From the NCBI GenBank assembly GCA_046330455.1, contig JAXLSU010000007.1, forward strand, positions 62,001 to 126,000: a stretch of DNA of 64,000 bases, written 5' to 3'. A program made the position numbers and the translations under genes. A model generated the notes under the pieces. It was not told where the DNA came from and did not search any database. It worked only from the letters and a program-made list of their open reading frames with translations. Shown here one piece after another: positions 55,009 to 62,914 of the stretch; within the stretch, counting starts at the first letter, position 1; each line of letters begins with the position of its first letter. Source of the DNA: CAVQXR01 sp046330455. Its GTDB lineage: Bacteria; Actinomycetota; Thermoleophilia; Gaiellales; Gaiellaceae.

Positions 55009-55619
55009 TCGTCAAGAAGGTCGACGTCTCGACGACGTGCGGTGTGTGCCACCGGACGCTCCTGCTCGGCGAGAAGGCGTTTCGCTACGTCTCCGGAGAC
55101 GGTGACACGGTCGACGTGTGCTCGCTCTGCGTCGACGAGGCCAACGAGTGGGGCTGGGTGCGCGAGGGCAGCCCGACGTCCCCGATCGTCGGCGAGTCGA
55201 AGCCTCGCCGTCGCCGCTTCCCCGGCTTCGGCTCGCTTCTCGAGGGACGCCGCCACGAGGACGAGCCGGTACTCGACGAGCCCGTGCTGCGGCGCCTCTC
55301 CGACGTCGAGCAGGCGATGCTCCAGGCGGCCGAGCTCTTCAACGGGAGCCCGTTCCGGCGCACCGTGTCGGGGATCGCGAAGAGCCTTGGCCTGCCGCGC
55401 GTCAGCTTCCTGCCGCTCTCCGGCACGAACCCCGAGGTCGTGATCACGATCGCCTGGGAGATCTCCTGGTACCAGTACCGCGTCGTCTTCGACTCGCAGC
55501 AGCACGTCCGGCTCGCCGAGCGCGGCTACGAGCTGGAGGATCTCGACGGGCGCTTCCAGGCCTGGAACGGCTCGCTCGACGAGACGGGCCGCGTCGCGCC
55601 CGACATCCCGCGGTTCTGA
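55005..55619 (+). CDS. hypothetical protein with CxxC zinc-ribbon-like start
   Basis: A 204-residue protein. CGVCHRTLLLGEKAF then VDVCSLCVDEA places two CxxC pairs about 22 residues apart, a likely zinc knuckle. A basic linker RRRRFPGFGSLLEGRR follows. The C-terminal domain (about 90-204) has NGSPFRRTVSGIAKSLGLPR and EVVITIAWEISWYQYRV. I recognise no named family. GTGA overlap with the EF-G2-like gene suggests joint expression, perhaps a translation-linked role (inference). Confidence 0.8.
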   Translation: MIVKKVDVSTTCGVCHRTLLLGEKAFRYVSGDGDTVDVCSLCVDEANEWGWVREGSPTSPIVGESKPRRRRFPGFGSLLEGRRHEDEPVLDEPVLRRLSDVEQAMLQAAELFNGSPFRRTVSGIAKSLGLPRVSFLPLSGTNPEVVITIAWEISWYQYRVVFDSQQHVRLAERGYELEDLDGRFQAWNGSLDETGRVAPDIPRF

Positions 55620-55631
55620 GCGGCCTGGCGA

Positions 55632-55704
55632 GGGCGGGATGAGATCCCGCCCCTACACGGAGAATCGCCGCTTGCTCTCGTAGGGGCCGGATCTCATCCG
55701 GCCC
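55632..55704. repeat. inward-facing pair of REP-like palindromes
   Basis: A reverse GGGCGGG copy at 55632-55656 and a forward GGGCCGG copy at 55681-55704, 24 bp apart, tails facing each other (CCCCTA...TAGGGG). The rest of the 55620-55835 gap holds TGATGCAATGCAGG followed by TCTGACCCC (55788-55810), unmatched elsewhere in the window, and no recognisable promoter. Confidence 0.85.
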
Positions 55705-55835
55705 GCAGCCGGAGGGCCGCATCGCCGTGGCCCTCCGCCTGCTTCGCGAACGGGGCGCTTCGACACCGGGTCGCGTCCGATCCTGTGTGATGCAATGCAG
55801 GTCTGACCCCGGCCCGCAACACTCGCAAGCTCGTC

Positions 55836-56132
55836 GTGTTCGTGCCCCGGGAGGCGCTCGACGCGGTGCGCGAGGCGCTGTTCGCGGCGGGTGCCGGTCG
55901 AATCGGCGGCTACGAACGGTGCTCCTTCTACACCGAGGGGACCGGAACGTTTCGCGGCGGGGAAGGGACGTCACCCGCCGTCGGTCGTGCCGGCGTCGAG
56001 GAGCGGGTGGCGGAGCTGCGCCTCGAGACGGCCTACCCCGAGGAGTGTCATGACGAGGTGATCGCGGCGCTGCGCCGCGCGCACCCGTACGAGGAGCCGG
56101 TCTTCGACGTCTACGCCCTGCTCGATCCGTGA
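55836..56132 (+). CDS. stand-alone Nif3-insert / CutA1-like domain protein
   Basis: A 98-residue protein matching the CutA1-like domain inserted in Nif3/YqfO proteins: VFVPREALDAVREALFAAGAGRIGGYERCSFYTEGTGTF, with RLETAYPEECHDEVIAALRRAHPYEEPVFDVY. The family usually begins M-x-K-L-V-V-F; here the codons for TRKLV before GTG 55836 are in frame but no ATG/GTG start precedes them. The start may be weak, or the first codons may have been lost next to the repeats. The stop overlaps the RNase H GTG (GTGA). Confidence 0.7.
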   Translation: MFVPREALDAVREALFAAGAGRIGGYERCSFYTEGTGTFRGGEGTSPAVGRAGVEERVAELRLETAYPEECHDEVIAALRRAHPYEEPVFDVYALLDP

Positions 56133-56527
56133 AGGCCCGGATGTTCACCGACGGTGGCGCGCGCGGCAACCCCGGTCCGGCCGCGTCCGCGTTCGTCCTC
56201 GAGGCGCACGACGGCACGGTGCTCGATGCGCGCGGTGAGGCGATCGGCGTCGCGACGAACAACGTCGCGGAGTACAGGGCGCTCGTGAACGGCCTGCGAC
56301 GGGCGCTCGAGCTCGGGATCGACGAGCTCGAGGTCGTGTCCGACTCCGAGCTGCTCGTGAAGCAGATGCGCGGCGAGTACCGGGTGAAGAGCCACGGCCT
56401 GATTCCGCTCTCGCTCGAGGCAGCGCGACTCGCCCGCGAGCTGGGCACGGTCACCTACACGGCCGTCCGTCGGGAGCACAACAAGCTCGCCGACCGGCTC
56501 GTCAACGAGGCGCTCGACGCCGCCTGA
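56129..56527 (+). CDS. RNase H-like protein (RNase HI family)
   Basis: A 132-residue single RNase H domain. FTDGGARGNPGPA (first Asp), NNVAEYRAL (Glu), VVSDSELLVKQM (Asp) and NKLADRLVNEAL (Asp) give the DEDD set. Stand-alone copies of this type, related to RnhC/YpdQ-like proteins, degrade RNA in RNA-DNA hybrids. The GTG is coupled to the upstream stop. Confidence 0.92.
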   Translation: MKARMFTDGGARGNPGPAASAFVLEAHDGTVLDARGEAIGVATNNVAEYRALVNGLRRALELGIDELEVVSDSELLVKQMRGEYRVKSHGLIPLSLEAARLARELGTVTYTAVRREHNKLADRLVNEALDAA

Positions 56528-56602
56528 GCCGCTGGAGCGCGTCTCGAAGCGACGGACGTCCGCGGGCGTCGTCGGCGCCCAGGGGACGGCGGGAGAGCCG
56601 GA

Positions 56603-56689
56603 GGGCGGGATGAGATCCCGCCCCTACGTCGGCACCTGGTCGACGGCCGGCGAGCGGGCTCGTTCGGGCGGGACGAGACCCGCCCCTAC
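56603..56689. repeat. two reverse REP-like palindromes at the surE 3' end
   Basis: Reverse copies at 56603-56627 and 56666-56689; the second has ACGAGAC in place of ATGAGAT, keeping the pairing. The TAG of surE (56688-56686) is the TAG of the repeat tail. The 56528-56685 gap contains no gene. Confidence 0.85.
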
Positions 56690-57492
56690 GGGGATACGCG
56701 GCCTGCGAGCGCCTCGAACCAGTCGCCGTCGACGGCGACCGGCTGGAGCCCCCAGTGGGCCGGGACGACGCTGACGGCCACGTGGCCCGCGTCGACCGCG
56801 GTGACGTCGGTGGCCGGGTCCTCCTCGTAGGGGCTGACGATGTCGGTGGGGCGGCCGTAGGGGTGGAACGCCGATCCCTCGCCGTCGATCGGCTCGAGAA
56901 ACCCGCGCGGGAACCGGCGCACGGCCGGGCGAGTGAGCTGCAGCCGCACCGCGTCCGACCTGATCGGGAAGTTGACCGACAGCGCGTGCCCGTCCGGAAG
57001 CGGACGCTCGGCCAGGCCGAGCGCGATCCTGGCCGCAAGCCCTGCGAACGGGAACTCTGCCCGGAGCCGCACGCCGTCGAGCCGGTGGCCGCCACCGATC
57101 ACCTCCTGCGAGAAGCCGGCCGCAGGCCTGCCGAGCAGCGCCCCTTCGAGCGCTGCCCCGAGCGTCCCCGAGTAGGTTCCGTCGTCACCGAGGTTCGAGC
57201 CGTGGTTGATCCCCGCGACGACGAGGTCGACCGGCGCGGCGAGCTCCGAGAGGAGCCCGATCCGCACGCAGTCGACGGGGCTGCCGTCGCAGGCGAGCAC
57301 CGGGTTCTCGTCGTCCCCCCCGGCACGCTCCACGGTGACCGGCCGGTAGAGCGTGATCGAGCGGCCGATCCCGCTGCGATTCCCGTCGGGTGCGAGCACG
57401 GTGACCCGGGCGCCGAGCGCGATCAGCTCGCGCCGCAGCTCCTGGAGCCCCTCGGCGTCGAAGCCGTCGTCGTTCGTGAGCAGGACGTGCAC
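56686..57492 (-). CDS. surE: 5'-nucleotidase SurE
   Basis: A 268-residue survival protein E, a divalent-metal nucleoside 5'-monophosphatase. LLTNDDGFDAEGL carries the metal Asp pair, NRSGIGRSIT and VVAGINHGSNLGDDGTYSGT (metal Asn) are canonical, and SVNFP follows. GTG 57492 is chosen: a TAGGCT -10 box (57506-57501) ends 8 nt before it, and the alternative TTG at 57501 would overlap that box. Its stop codon is supplied by a REP-like repeat. Confidence 0.93.
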   Translation of the reverse strand: MHVLLTNDDGFDAEGLQELRRELIALGARVTVLAPDGNRSGIGRSITLYRPVTVERAGGDDENPVLACDGSPVDCVRIGLLSELAAPVDLVVAGINHGSNLGDDGTYSGTLGAALEGALLGRPAAGFSQEVIGGGHRLDGVRLRAEFPFAGLAARIALGLAERPLPDGHALSVNFPIRSDAVRLQLTRPAVRRFPRGFLEPIDGEGSAFHPYGRPTDIVSPYEEDPATDVTAVDAGHVAVSVVPAHWGLQPVAVDGDWFEALAGRVSP

Positions 57493-57500
57493 CGCGTGCA

Positions 57501-57588
57501 AGCCTACGGCAGGCGGGCCTGGCCGCAGGGCGGGATGAGGGGTCGAGGGAGGGATCCCTCGTGCTCGCGGCGCGACTCCCGATAGACT
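57501..57588. promoter_or_regulatory. divergent promoters, surE and E1alpha
   Basis: Minus-strand TAGGCT (57506-57501) serves surE. Plus-strand TAGACT (57583-57588) ends 8 nt before the E1alpha GTG at 57597. Between them lie a partial REP core (57528-57540) and a 12-bp perfect palindrome GAGGGATCCCTC (57549-57560), a possible operator 22 bp before the E1alpha -10. Confidence 0.5.
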
Positions 57589-57596
57589 CGGGCGCC

Positions 57597-58568
57597 GTGA
57601 GCGAAGACGCCGCCGACACCCCGATCGCCGAACTCGAGGAGCTCTACCGGAGCATGGTGCGGCTCCGAGTCGTCGAGGACACCGCCTACTCGCTGTTCCT
57701 GCAGGGACACATCCCCGGAACCACTCACCTCTACCAGGGCCAGGAGGCCGTCGCGGTCGGGGTCTGCTCGATGCTCGGAGACAACGACGCCGTCGCCGCC
57801 ACCTACCGCGGGCACGGCTGGGCGCTCGCGCTGGGGATGAGCCCGACCGCGCTCATCGGCGAGCTGTGCGGACGCACGATCGGGGTCTGCGGCGGCCGCG
57901 CCGGCTCGATGAACATCGCCGACCTCGAGAACCGGCTGCTCGGGTCCTTCGGAATCGTCGGCGGCTCGATCGGCTGCGCGACCGGCGCCGCGCTCGCCTC
58001 CCAGCTCGTGAAGGACGGCTCGGTCGCGGTCGCCGCGTTCGGCGACGGTGCGGTCAACCAGGCCTACTTCCACGAGTGCCTGAACTTCGCGGCCGTGCGC
58101 GCGCTTCCCGTCGTCTACGTCTGCGAGAACAACCTCTACGGTGAGTGGACGTCGATGTTCGCCGTCACGGGCGGCCAGGACATCGCCGGTCGCGCGAAGG
58201 CGTACGGAATGCCGGGCATGAAGGTCGACGGCAACGACGTGCTCGCGGTTCGCGAGACGGCAGCCGAGGCGGTCGAGCACGCGCGCACCGGCAAGGGGCC
58301 CGTGCTGCTCGAGGCGCTCACGTACCGCCACAAGGGGCACTCCCGCACCGACCCGGGCAAGTACCGCCCGGAGGAGGAAGTCGATGAGTGGCTCGCCCGC
58401 GACCCGCTGCCGCGGCACGCGGCACGGCTCGCCGAGGGACGTGCCGACGCGATCCAGGCCGAGATCGACGAGGAGGTGAAGGCGGCGGTCGAGGAGGCTC
58501 TCGCCTCGCCGTTTCCCGAGCCCGAGACCCTGCACGCCGACGACCCGGAGTTCGCATGGGAGAGCTGA
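57597..58568 (+). CDS. 2-oxoacid/acetoin dehydrogenase E1 component, alpha subunit
   Basis: A 323-residue thiamine-diphosphate enzyme subunit. YRGHGWALALGM, GGRAGSMNIADLENRLLG and AFGDGAVNQAYFHECLNFAA...CENN form the TPP motif and active-site loop. Length and the GRAGSMN loop fit PDH/acetoin dehydrogenase AcoA types. The start is GTG 57597, from the -10 spacing. It partners E1beta directly downstream. Confidence 0.92.
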   Translation: MSEDAADTPIAELEELYRSMVRLRVVEDTAYSLFLQGHIPGTTHLYQGQEAVAVGVCSMLGDNDAVAATYRGHGWALALGMSPTALIGELCGRTIGVCGGRAGSMNIADLENRLLGSFGIVGGSIGCATGAALASQLVKDGSVAVAAFGDGAVNQAYFHECLNFAAVRALPVVYVCENNLYGEWTSMFAVTGGQDIAGRAKAYGMPGMKVDGNDVLAVRETAAEAVEHARTGKGPVLLEALTYRHKGHSRTDPGKYRPEEEVDEWLARDPLPRHAARLAEGRADAIQAEIDEEVKAAVEEALASPFPEPETLHADDPEFAWES

Positions 58569-59518
58569 TGCTGCGCCAGGCGATCGGCGAGGCGATCGGC
58601 GAGGAGATGGAGCGCGACGACCGCGTGTTCCTCCTCGGCGAGGATGTCGCACCGGGTGGGGTGTTCGCCGTCACGCCGGGCCTCGCAGACCGCTTCGGTC
58701 ACGACCGTGTCATCGACACCCCGATCTCCGAGATGGCGTTCACCTCGGCGGCGTTCGGCGCGGCCCTGCGCGGGCTGCGGCCGGTCGTCGAGATCATGTT
58801 CGCCGACTTCCTGGCTCTCGTGCTCGACACGCTCTCGAACCAGGCGGCGAAGTATCCGTACTTCTCGAACCACCAGTCGACGATGCCGATCACGATCCGG
58901 ACCGCGGTCGGCGCAGGCGTTCGCTTCGGCGCCATCCACTCCGAGACGCCGACGAGCTGGCTGCTCGGGATTCCGGGCCTGAAGCTCGTCGCACCCTCGA
59001 ACCCTGCCGATGCGAAGGCGCTCGTGAAGGCCGCGATCCGTGACGAGCAGCCCGTGATCGTCTTCGAGCACAAGCTCCTCTACGGTCGCAAGGGCGAGGT
59101 GCCCGACGGGATCGAGCCCGCCCGGATCGGCGAGGCTGCGACGGTCCGCGAGGGCGGTGACGTGACGCTGGTCGCGGCGATGGCGATGGTCGACGTTGCG
59201 ACGACAGCCGCCGATGAGCTGGCTGGGAACGGCGTGTCCGCCGAGGTGATCGACCTGCGGACGATCCGTCCCCTCGACCGGGAGACGATCGTCGCGTCGG
59301 CGAAGAAGACCGGCCGCGTCGTGGTCGTCGAGGAGGGCCCTCCGACGGGCGGCTACTCCCCGGAGGTGCTCTCGCTCGTGCTCGAGCACGCCCCCGGCGC
59401 CCGTGGCCGCCGTGTGACGATGCCCGACATCCCCGTCCCGTTCAGCGCGCCGCTCGAGGACGCCGTGCTGCCGAGCCCGGCCCGCGTCGTGCGCGCGGCC
59501 GAGCAGCTCCTCTCCTGA
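58568..59518 (+). CDS. 2-oxoacid/acetoin dehydrogenase E1 component, beta subunit
   Basis: A 316-residue transketolase-like beta subunit. LGEDVAPGGVFAVTPGL, DTPISEMAFTSAAFGAAL, YPYFSNHQSTMPITIRTAVG and VIDLRTIRPLDRETI are canonical. ATG 58568 forms TGATG with the E1alpha stop and gives the family start LRQAIGEAIGEEM; ATG 58556 (four residues earlier, with GGAG 5 nt upstream) is also possible. Together with E1alpha it decarboxylates a 2-oxo substrate and acylates a lipoyl group. Confidence 0.93.
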   Translation: MLRQAIGEAIGEEMERDDRVFLLGEDVAPGGVFAVTPGLADRFGHDRVIDTPISEMAFTSAAFGAALRGLRPVVEIMFADFLALVLDTLSNQAAKYPYFSNHQSTMPITIRTAVGAGVRFGAIHSETPTSWLLGIPGLKLVAPSNPADAKALVKAAIRDEQPVIVFEHKLLYGRKGEVPDGIEPARIGEAATVREGGDVTLVAAMAMVDVATTAADELAGNGVSAEVIDLRTIRPLDRETIVASAKKTGRVVVVEEGPPTGGYSPEVLSLVLEHAPGARGRRVTMPDIPVPFSAPLEDAVLPSPARVVRAAEQLLS

Positions 59519-59528
59519 AAGGACCACT

Positions 59529-59756
59529 GTGGCCCAGCTCATCCTCGTGCAGCTCTCGACCTCCATGGAGGAGGCGAGCATCGAGAACTGGCTCGTCGAG
59601 GACGGGGCGACCGTCAGCGCCGGCCAGACGATCGTCGTCGTCATGACCGACAAGGCCGAGGTGGAGCTCGAGGCGCCCGCGTCGGGCACGTTGCGGATCG
59701 TCGCCCAGGTGGGTGACACGGTCCCCATCGGCGGCCTCATCGCCGAGATCGACTAG
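59529..59756 (+). CDS. stand-alone lipoyl-carrier domain
   Basis: A 75-residue protein that is a single lipoyl/biotinyl domain: STSMEEASIENWLVEDGATV opens it, and VVMTDKAEVELEAPASG carries the lipoylated Lys in the DKA turn. It starts at GTG after GAAAGGACCAC, 10 nt past E1beta. In a normal complex this domain is the N-terminus of E2; here no acyltransferase or peripheral binding domain follows, and the next gene is a transporter. Confidence 0.9.
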   Translation: MAQLILVQLSTSMEEASIENWLVEDGATVSAGQTIVVVMTDKAEVELEAPASGTLRIVAQVGDTVPIGGLIAEID

Positions 59757-59791
59757 CGGTTCGCTCCGTCCCGGCTCGTCGGCGGCGGCCG

Positions 59792-59797
59792 TAGGCT
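59792..59797 (+). promoter_or_regulatory. -10 box, leaderless start of SulP gene
   Basis: TAGGCT ends 7 nt before the GTG at 59805. Confidence 0.5.
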
Positions 59798-59804
59798 TGC
59801 GTCC

Positions 59805-61580
59805 GTGAACGGGGCGAGGACGGAGCGCGCGGTCTCTCTCGAGCGCTGGCTGCCCGGGCTCGCGCTCGCCCGGGGCTACCGGCGGGGCTGGCTGCGCCAC
59901 GACCTCGTCTCGGGACTGATCCTGACGGCGCTGCTCGTGCCCCAGGGCATGGCCTATGCGGAGGTGTCAGGCCTCGCGCCGGTCATGGGGCTGTACGCGA
60001 CCCTCGTGCCGCTGCTCGTGTACGTCGTCTTCGGACCGTCCCGGATCCTCGTTCTCGGCCCCGACTCGGCGCTCGCGCCCCTGATCCTCGCCGCGATCGT
60101 TCCGCTCGCGGCCGTGGGCGAGCCGGCCGAGCGCGTTCCGCTGGCCGGAATGCTCGCCATCCTCGCCGGCGGCCTGTGCGTCCTCGGTGGGCTCGCGCGC
60201 TTCGGCTTCCTCACCGACCTGATCTCGAAGCCCGTCCGCATGGGGTACCTGGCAGGCATCGCCCTGACCGTGATCGCCACGCAGCTTCCCAAGCTGTTCG
60301 GCTTCGACGGCGGCGGCAACGACCTGATCTCGGCGCTGCGCTCGTTTGCTTCCGGGATCGACGAGATCCACTGGCTGTCCCTCGCGGTGGGTGTCGGAAC
60401 GCTGGCCGTGATCGTCGTGCTCCGCCGCCTCCTTCCCGCTGTTCCCGGAGTGTTCATTGCCGTCGCCGGCGCGACGGTCGCGTCGTGGGCCCTCGATCTG
60501 AGCGCGCGCGGGGTGAGCGTCGTCGGGGCGCTGCCGCAGGGCCTTCCCGGCTTCGACGTGCCGTCCGTCTCGGCCGGCGACCTGGGATCGTTGATGCTGG
60601 CGGCGGTCGGGATCGCGTTCGTCGCGTTCACCGACACGAGCGTGCTCTCGCGCAGCTACTCCTGGCGGATGAAGCAGGAGGTCGACCAGAACCAGGAGCT
60701 CGTCGCGCTCGGCGCCGCGAACGTGCTCACCGGCCTCTTCCAGGGGTTCCCGATCAGCTCGAGCTCGTCGCGAACGGCCGTTGCCGAGACCACCGGGTCG
60801 CGGAGCCAGGTCACGGGCCTCGTGGCCGCGATCGGGCTCGCGCTCGTGCTCCTCGTCGCCACGGGGCTCGTCGAGGACCTGCCGCAGCCGGCACTCGCCG
60901 CGGTCGTCATCGCCGCCGTGCTCGGTCTCGTCGACGTGGCCGGGTTCCGCCGGCTACTCCGCGCACGCCGTTCCGAGTTCATCCTCGCGACCGCCGCGTT
61001 CCTCGGCGTGGCGCTGCTCGGGGTGCTGTGGGGAATCGCCGTCTCGATCGGGCTCTCGCTGCTCAACTTCGTTCGCCGGGCCTGGCGGCCACACGATGCC
61101 GTGCTCGGCCGGGTTGCCGGCCTGAAGGGCTACCACGACGTGACCCGCTACCCGGGAGCGCAGCAGATCCCGGGGCTCGCGCTCTATCGCTTCGACGCGC
61201 CGCTGTTCTTCGCCAATGCCGATCACTTCCGCGAGGAGATCCGGGCCCTCGCGTCCGATCCCGCACGCCCGGTTTCCCGGGTCGTCATCTGTGCCGAGCC
61301 GATGACCGACATCGACTCGACCGCGGCCGAGATCCTCGAGTCGCTGATCGAGGAGCTCGAGCGGGCCGGGGTCGAGCTCGCGTTCGCGGAGTTGAAGGAT
61401 CCCGTCCGCGACCGCCTGCGACGGTACGGGGTGCACGACCGGCTCGGGGACGCCCGCTTCTTCCCGACGATCGGGGTCGCCGTGCGCGCCTACATCGAGG
61501 CGACGGGCACCCGGTGGGTCGACTGGGAGGAGAGCGAGGCCGCCGAGGAGCGCGGCGGCGACGAACGCCCCCGGCCCTGA
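59805..61580 (+). CDS. SulP/SLC26 anion transporter with STAS domain
   Basis: A 591-residue membrane protein. The DLVSGLILTALLVPQGMAYAEVSGL signature of SulP transporters starts it, about 12-14 membrane helices follow (to about residue 430), and FQGFPISSSSSRTAVAETTGSRSQ is the conserved anion-site region. A cytosolic STAS domain (about 465-565, with MTDIDSTAAEILESLIEELE) ends it. Substrates in the family include sulfate and bicarbonate; which is used here cannot be told. Confidence 0.93.
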   Translation: MNGARTERAVSLERWLPGLALARGYRRGWLRHDLVSGLILTALLVPQGMAYAEVSGLAPVMGLYATLVPLLVYVVFGPSRILVLGPDSALAPLILAAIVPLAAVGEPAERVPLAGMLAILAGGLCVLGGLARFGFLTDLISKPVRMGYLAGIALTVIATQLPKLFGFDGGGNDLISALRSFASGIDEIHWLSLAVGVGTLAVIVVLRRLLPAVPGVFIAVAGATVASWALDLSARGVSVVGALPQGLPGFDVPSVSAGDLGSLMLAAVGIAFVAFTDTSVLSRSYSWRMKQEVDQNQELVALGAANVLTGLFQGFPISSSSSRTAVAETTGSRSQVTGLVAAIGLALVLLVATGLVEDLPQPALAAVVIAAVLGLVDVAGFRRLLRARRSEFILATAAFLGVALLGVLWGIAVSIGLSLLNFVRRAWRPHDAVLGRVAGLKGYHDVTRYPGAQQIPGLALYRFDAPLFFANADHFREEIRALASDPARPVSRVVICAEPMTDIDSTAAEILESLIEELERAGVELAFAELKDPVRDRLRRYGVHDRLGDARFFPTIGVAVRAYIEATGTRWVDWEESEAAEERGGDERPRP

Positions 61581-61618
61581 CCCTGCCCGGCGCCCGGGCG
61601 GCTGCACGTCACGTGACC

Positions 61619-61738
61619 GGGCGGGATGAGATCTCGCCCCCTACGGCGTCCGGGCTCGGTCGCCGCGCCGTTCCGCGTGGGCCTCTGGGGTCCGCGTGGG
61701 CCTCCGGGATCGTGTAGGGGCCGGATCTCATCCGGCCC
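61619..61738. repeat. inward-facing pair of REP-like palindromes
   Basis: A reverse copy at 61619-61644 (with CTCGCC mismatch) and a forward GGGCCGG copy at 61715-61738, in the gap between SulP and the small membrane protein gene. Nothing else is visible in 61581-61748. Confidence 0.8.
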
Positions 61739-61748
61739 GCACTCGGCC

Positions 61749-62042
61749 TCAGACGCCAGTTGCGCGTCGGCGCTGTGCCGCGGCCCGCGACGAGTACGTC
61801 AGCAGGTCGGCGGCGAACCCGATCGCGACCACGATCCACTCGCCGCCGCCGACGCCTCCGACACTCCAGATGAGCACGTAGGCGAGCGTCGTCCAGGGGA
61901 GGAACAGCAGTCCGAGCAGCGGCCAGACCCAGGAGTCGAACGCGAGCTCGACGCGGTTGCCGAAGATCCAGGTCAGGAGGAGCGCGAAGCGCGGGCCGAT
62001 CACGAGCATGGCCAGGAGCACGCAGCACACCGCGGCCCGCAC
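61749..62042 (-). CDS. small membrane protein of unknown function
   Basis: A 97-residue protein with about three hydrophobic helices (CCVLLAMLVIGPRFALLL, SWVWPLLGLLFLPWTTLAYV, WIVVAIGFAADLLTY) and a basic C-terminus. The PWTTLAYVLIW motif is shared with a group of small actinobacterial membrane proteins I cannot name with certainty. The start is GTG 62042, divergent from the CoA-transferase genes. Confidence 0.65.
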   Translation of the reverse strand: MRAAVCCVLLAMLVIGPRFALLLTWIFGNRVELAFDSWVWPLLGLLFLPWTTLAYVLIWSVGGVGGGEWIVVAIGFAADLLTYSSRAAAQRRRATGV

Positions 62043-62074
62043 TCTACGCGAGCGGTGTGTCCCTGGCGCGGCGG

Positions 62075-62080
62075 TACGAT
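62075..62080 (+). promoter_or_regulatory. -10 box, leaderless start of CoA-transferase alpha gene
   Basis: TACGAT ends 6 nt before the GTG at 62087, which is why 62087 is preferred to the in-frame start 30 nt upstream. Confidence 0.5.
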
Positions 62081-62086
62081 CGCGTG

Positions 62087-62914
62087 GTGCCCACCGTCAC
62101 CGTCGAGGAGCTCGTCGCCGGGATCGTCCCGGGAGAGCTCGTCGCGATTCCGCGCGACTCCTCCGGCGTCTCGATGGCGGCGACGCGGGCGCTCGTCGCG
62201 AAAGGAGTCCGCGGGCTGCGGCTCGTCGCGGTCCCGACCTCAGGCATCCAGGCCGACGTCCTGATCGGCGCAAGGTGCGTAGTCGAGCTCGAGGCGGCCG
62301 CGGTGACGATCGGGGAGGCGGGCTTCGCCCCGCGGTTCACCGACGCCGTCGAGCGGGCAACGATCCGGATGCGCGACACGACCTGCCCGGCCATCCACGC
62401 GGGGTTGCAGGCGGCCGAGAAGGGGGTCCCCTTCATGCCGCTGCGGGGGCTCATCGGGAGCGACATCCTCGCGTACCGCGACGACTGGAGGCTCGGCCTC
62501 AACCCGTTCGCGGAGGGCGACGACCCGATCGTGCTGCTTCCTGCCATCCGCCCCGACGTCGCCCTCTTCCACGCGCCGAGAGCAGACCGCCAGGGAAACG
62601 TCTGGATCGGCCGTTGCCGCGAGCTTGCAACGATGGCCCATGCGTCGTCCAGGACGCTCGTCACGGTCGAGGAGGTCGTGGACTGCGACCTGCTCGCCGA
62701 CGAGGCGACCGCGCCGGGTGTGCTCTCCGCGCTCTACGTGACGTCCGTCGCGGTGGCGCCGCGAGGCGCCTGGCCGCTGTCCTGCCACGACCTCTACGGG
62801 CCCGACGACGATGAGCTCGCCCGCTACGCGGCCGCGGCGCGGACGGAGGACGGCTTCGCGGCCTGGCTCACCGACTTTCTGGCCGGCAGGGTCGGAGCCG
62901 CGGCGCGAACGTGA
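62087..62914 (+). CDS. class I CoA-transferase-fold protein, alpha subunit (GctA/IpdA-like)
   Basis: A 275-residue protein of the glutaconate CoA-transferase/IpdA group. PGELVAIPRDSSGVSMAATRALV opens it; VELEAAAVTIGEAGFAPRF holds the Glu-rich strand and RADRQGNVWIG is the usual DxxGN turn. The ATMAHASSRTLVTVEEVVD segment is conserved. It may transfer or hydrolyse CoA thioesters. It is coupled to the beta gene by GTGA. Confidence 0.85.
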   Translation: MPTVTVEELVAGIVPGELVAIPRDSSGVSMAATRALVAKGVRGLRLVAVPTSGIQADVLIGARCVVELEAAAVTIGEAGFAPRFTDAVERATIRMRDTTCPAIHAGLQAAEKGVPFMPLRGLIGSDILAYRDDWRLGLNPFAEGDDPIVLLPAIRPDVALFHAPRADRQGNVWIGRCRELATMAHASSRTLVTVEEVVDCDLLADEATAPGVLSALYVTSVAVAPRGAWPLSCHDLYGPDDDELARYAAAARTEDGFAAWLTDFLAGRVGAAART

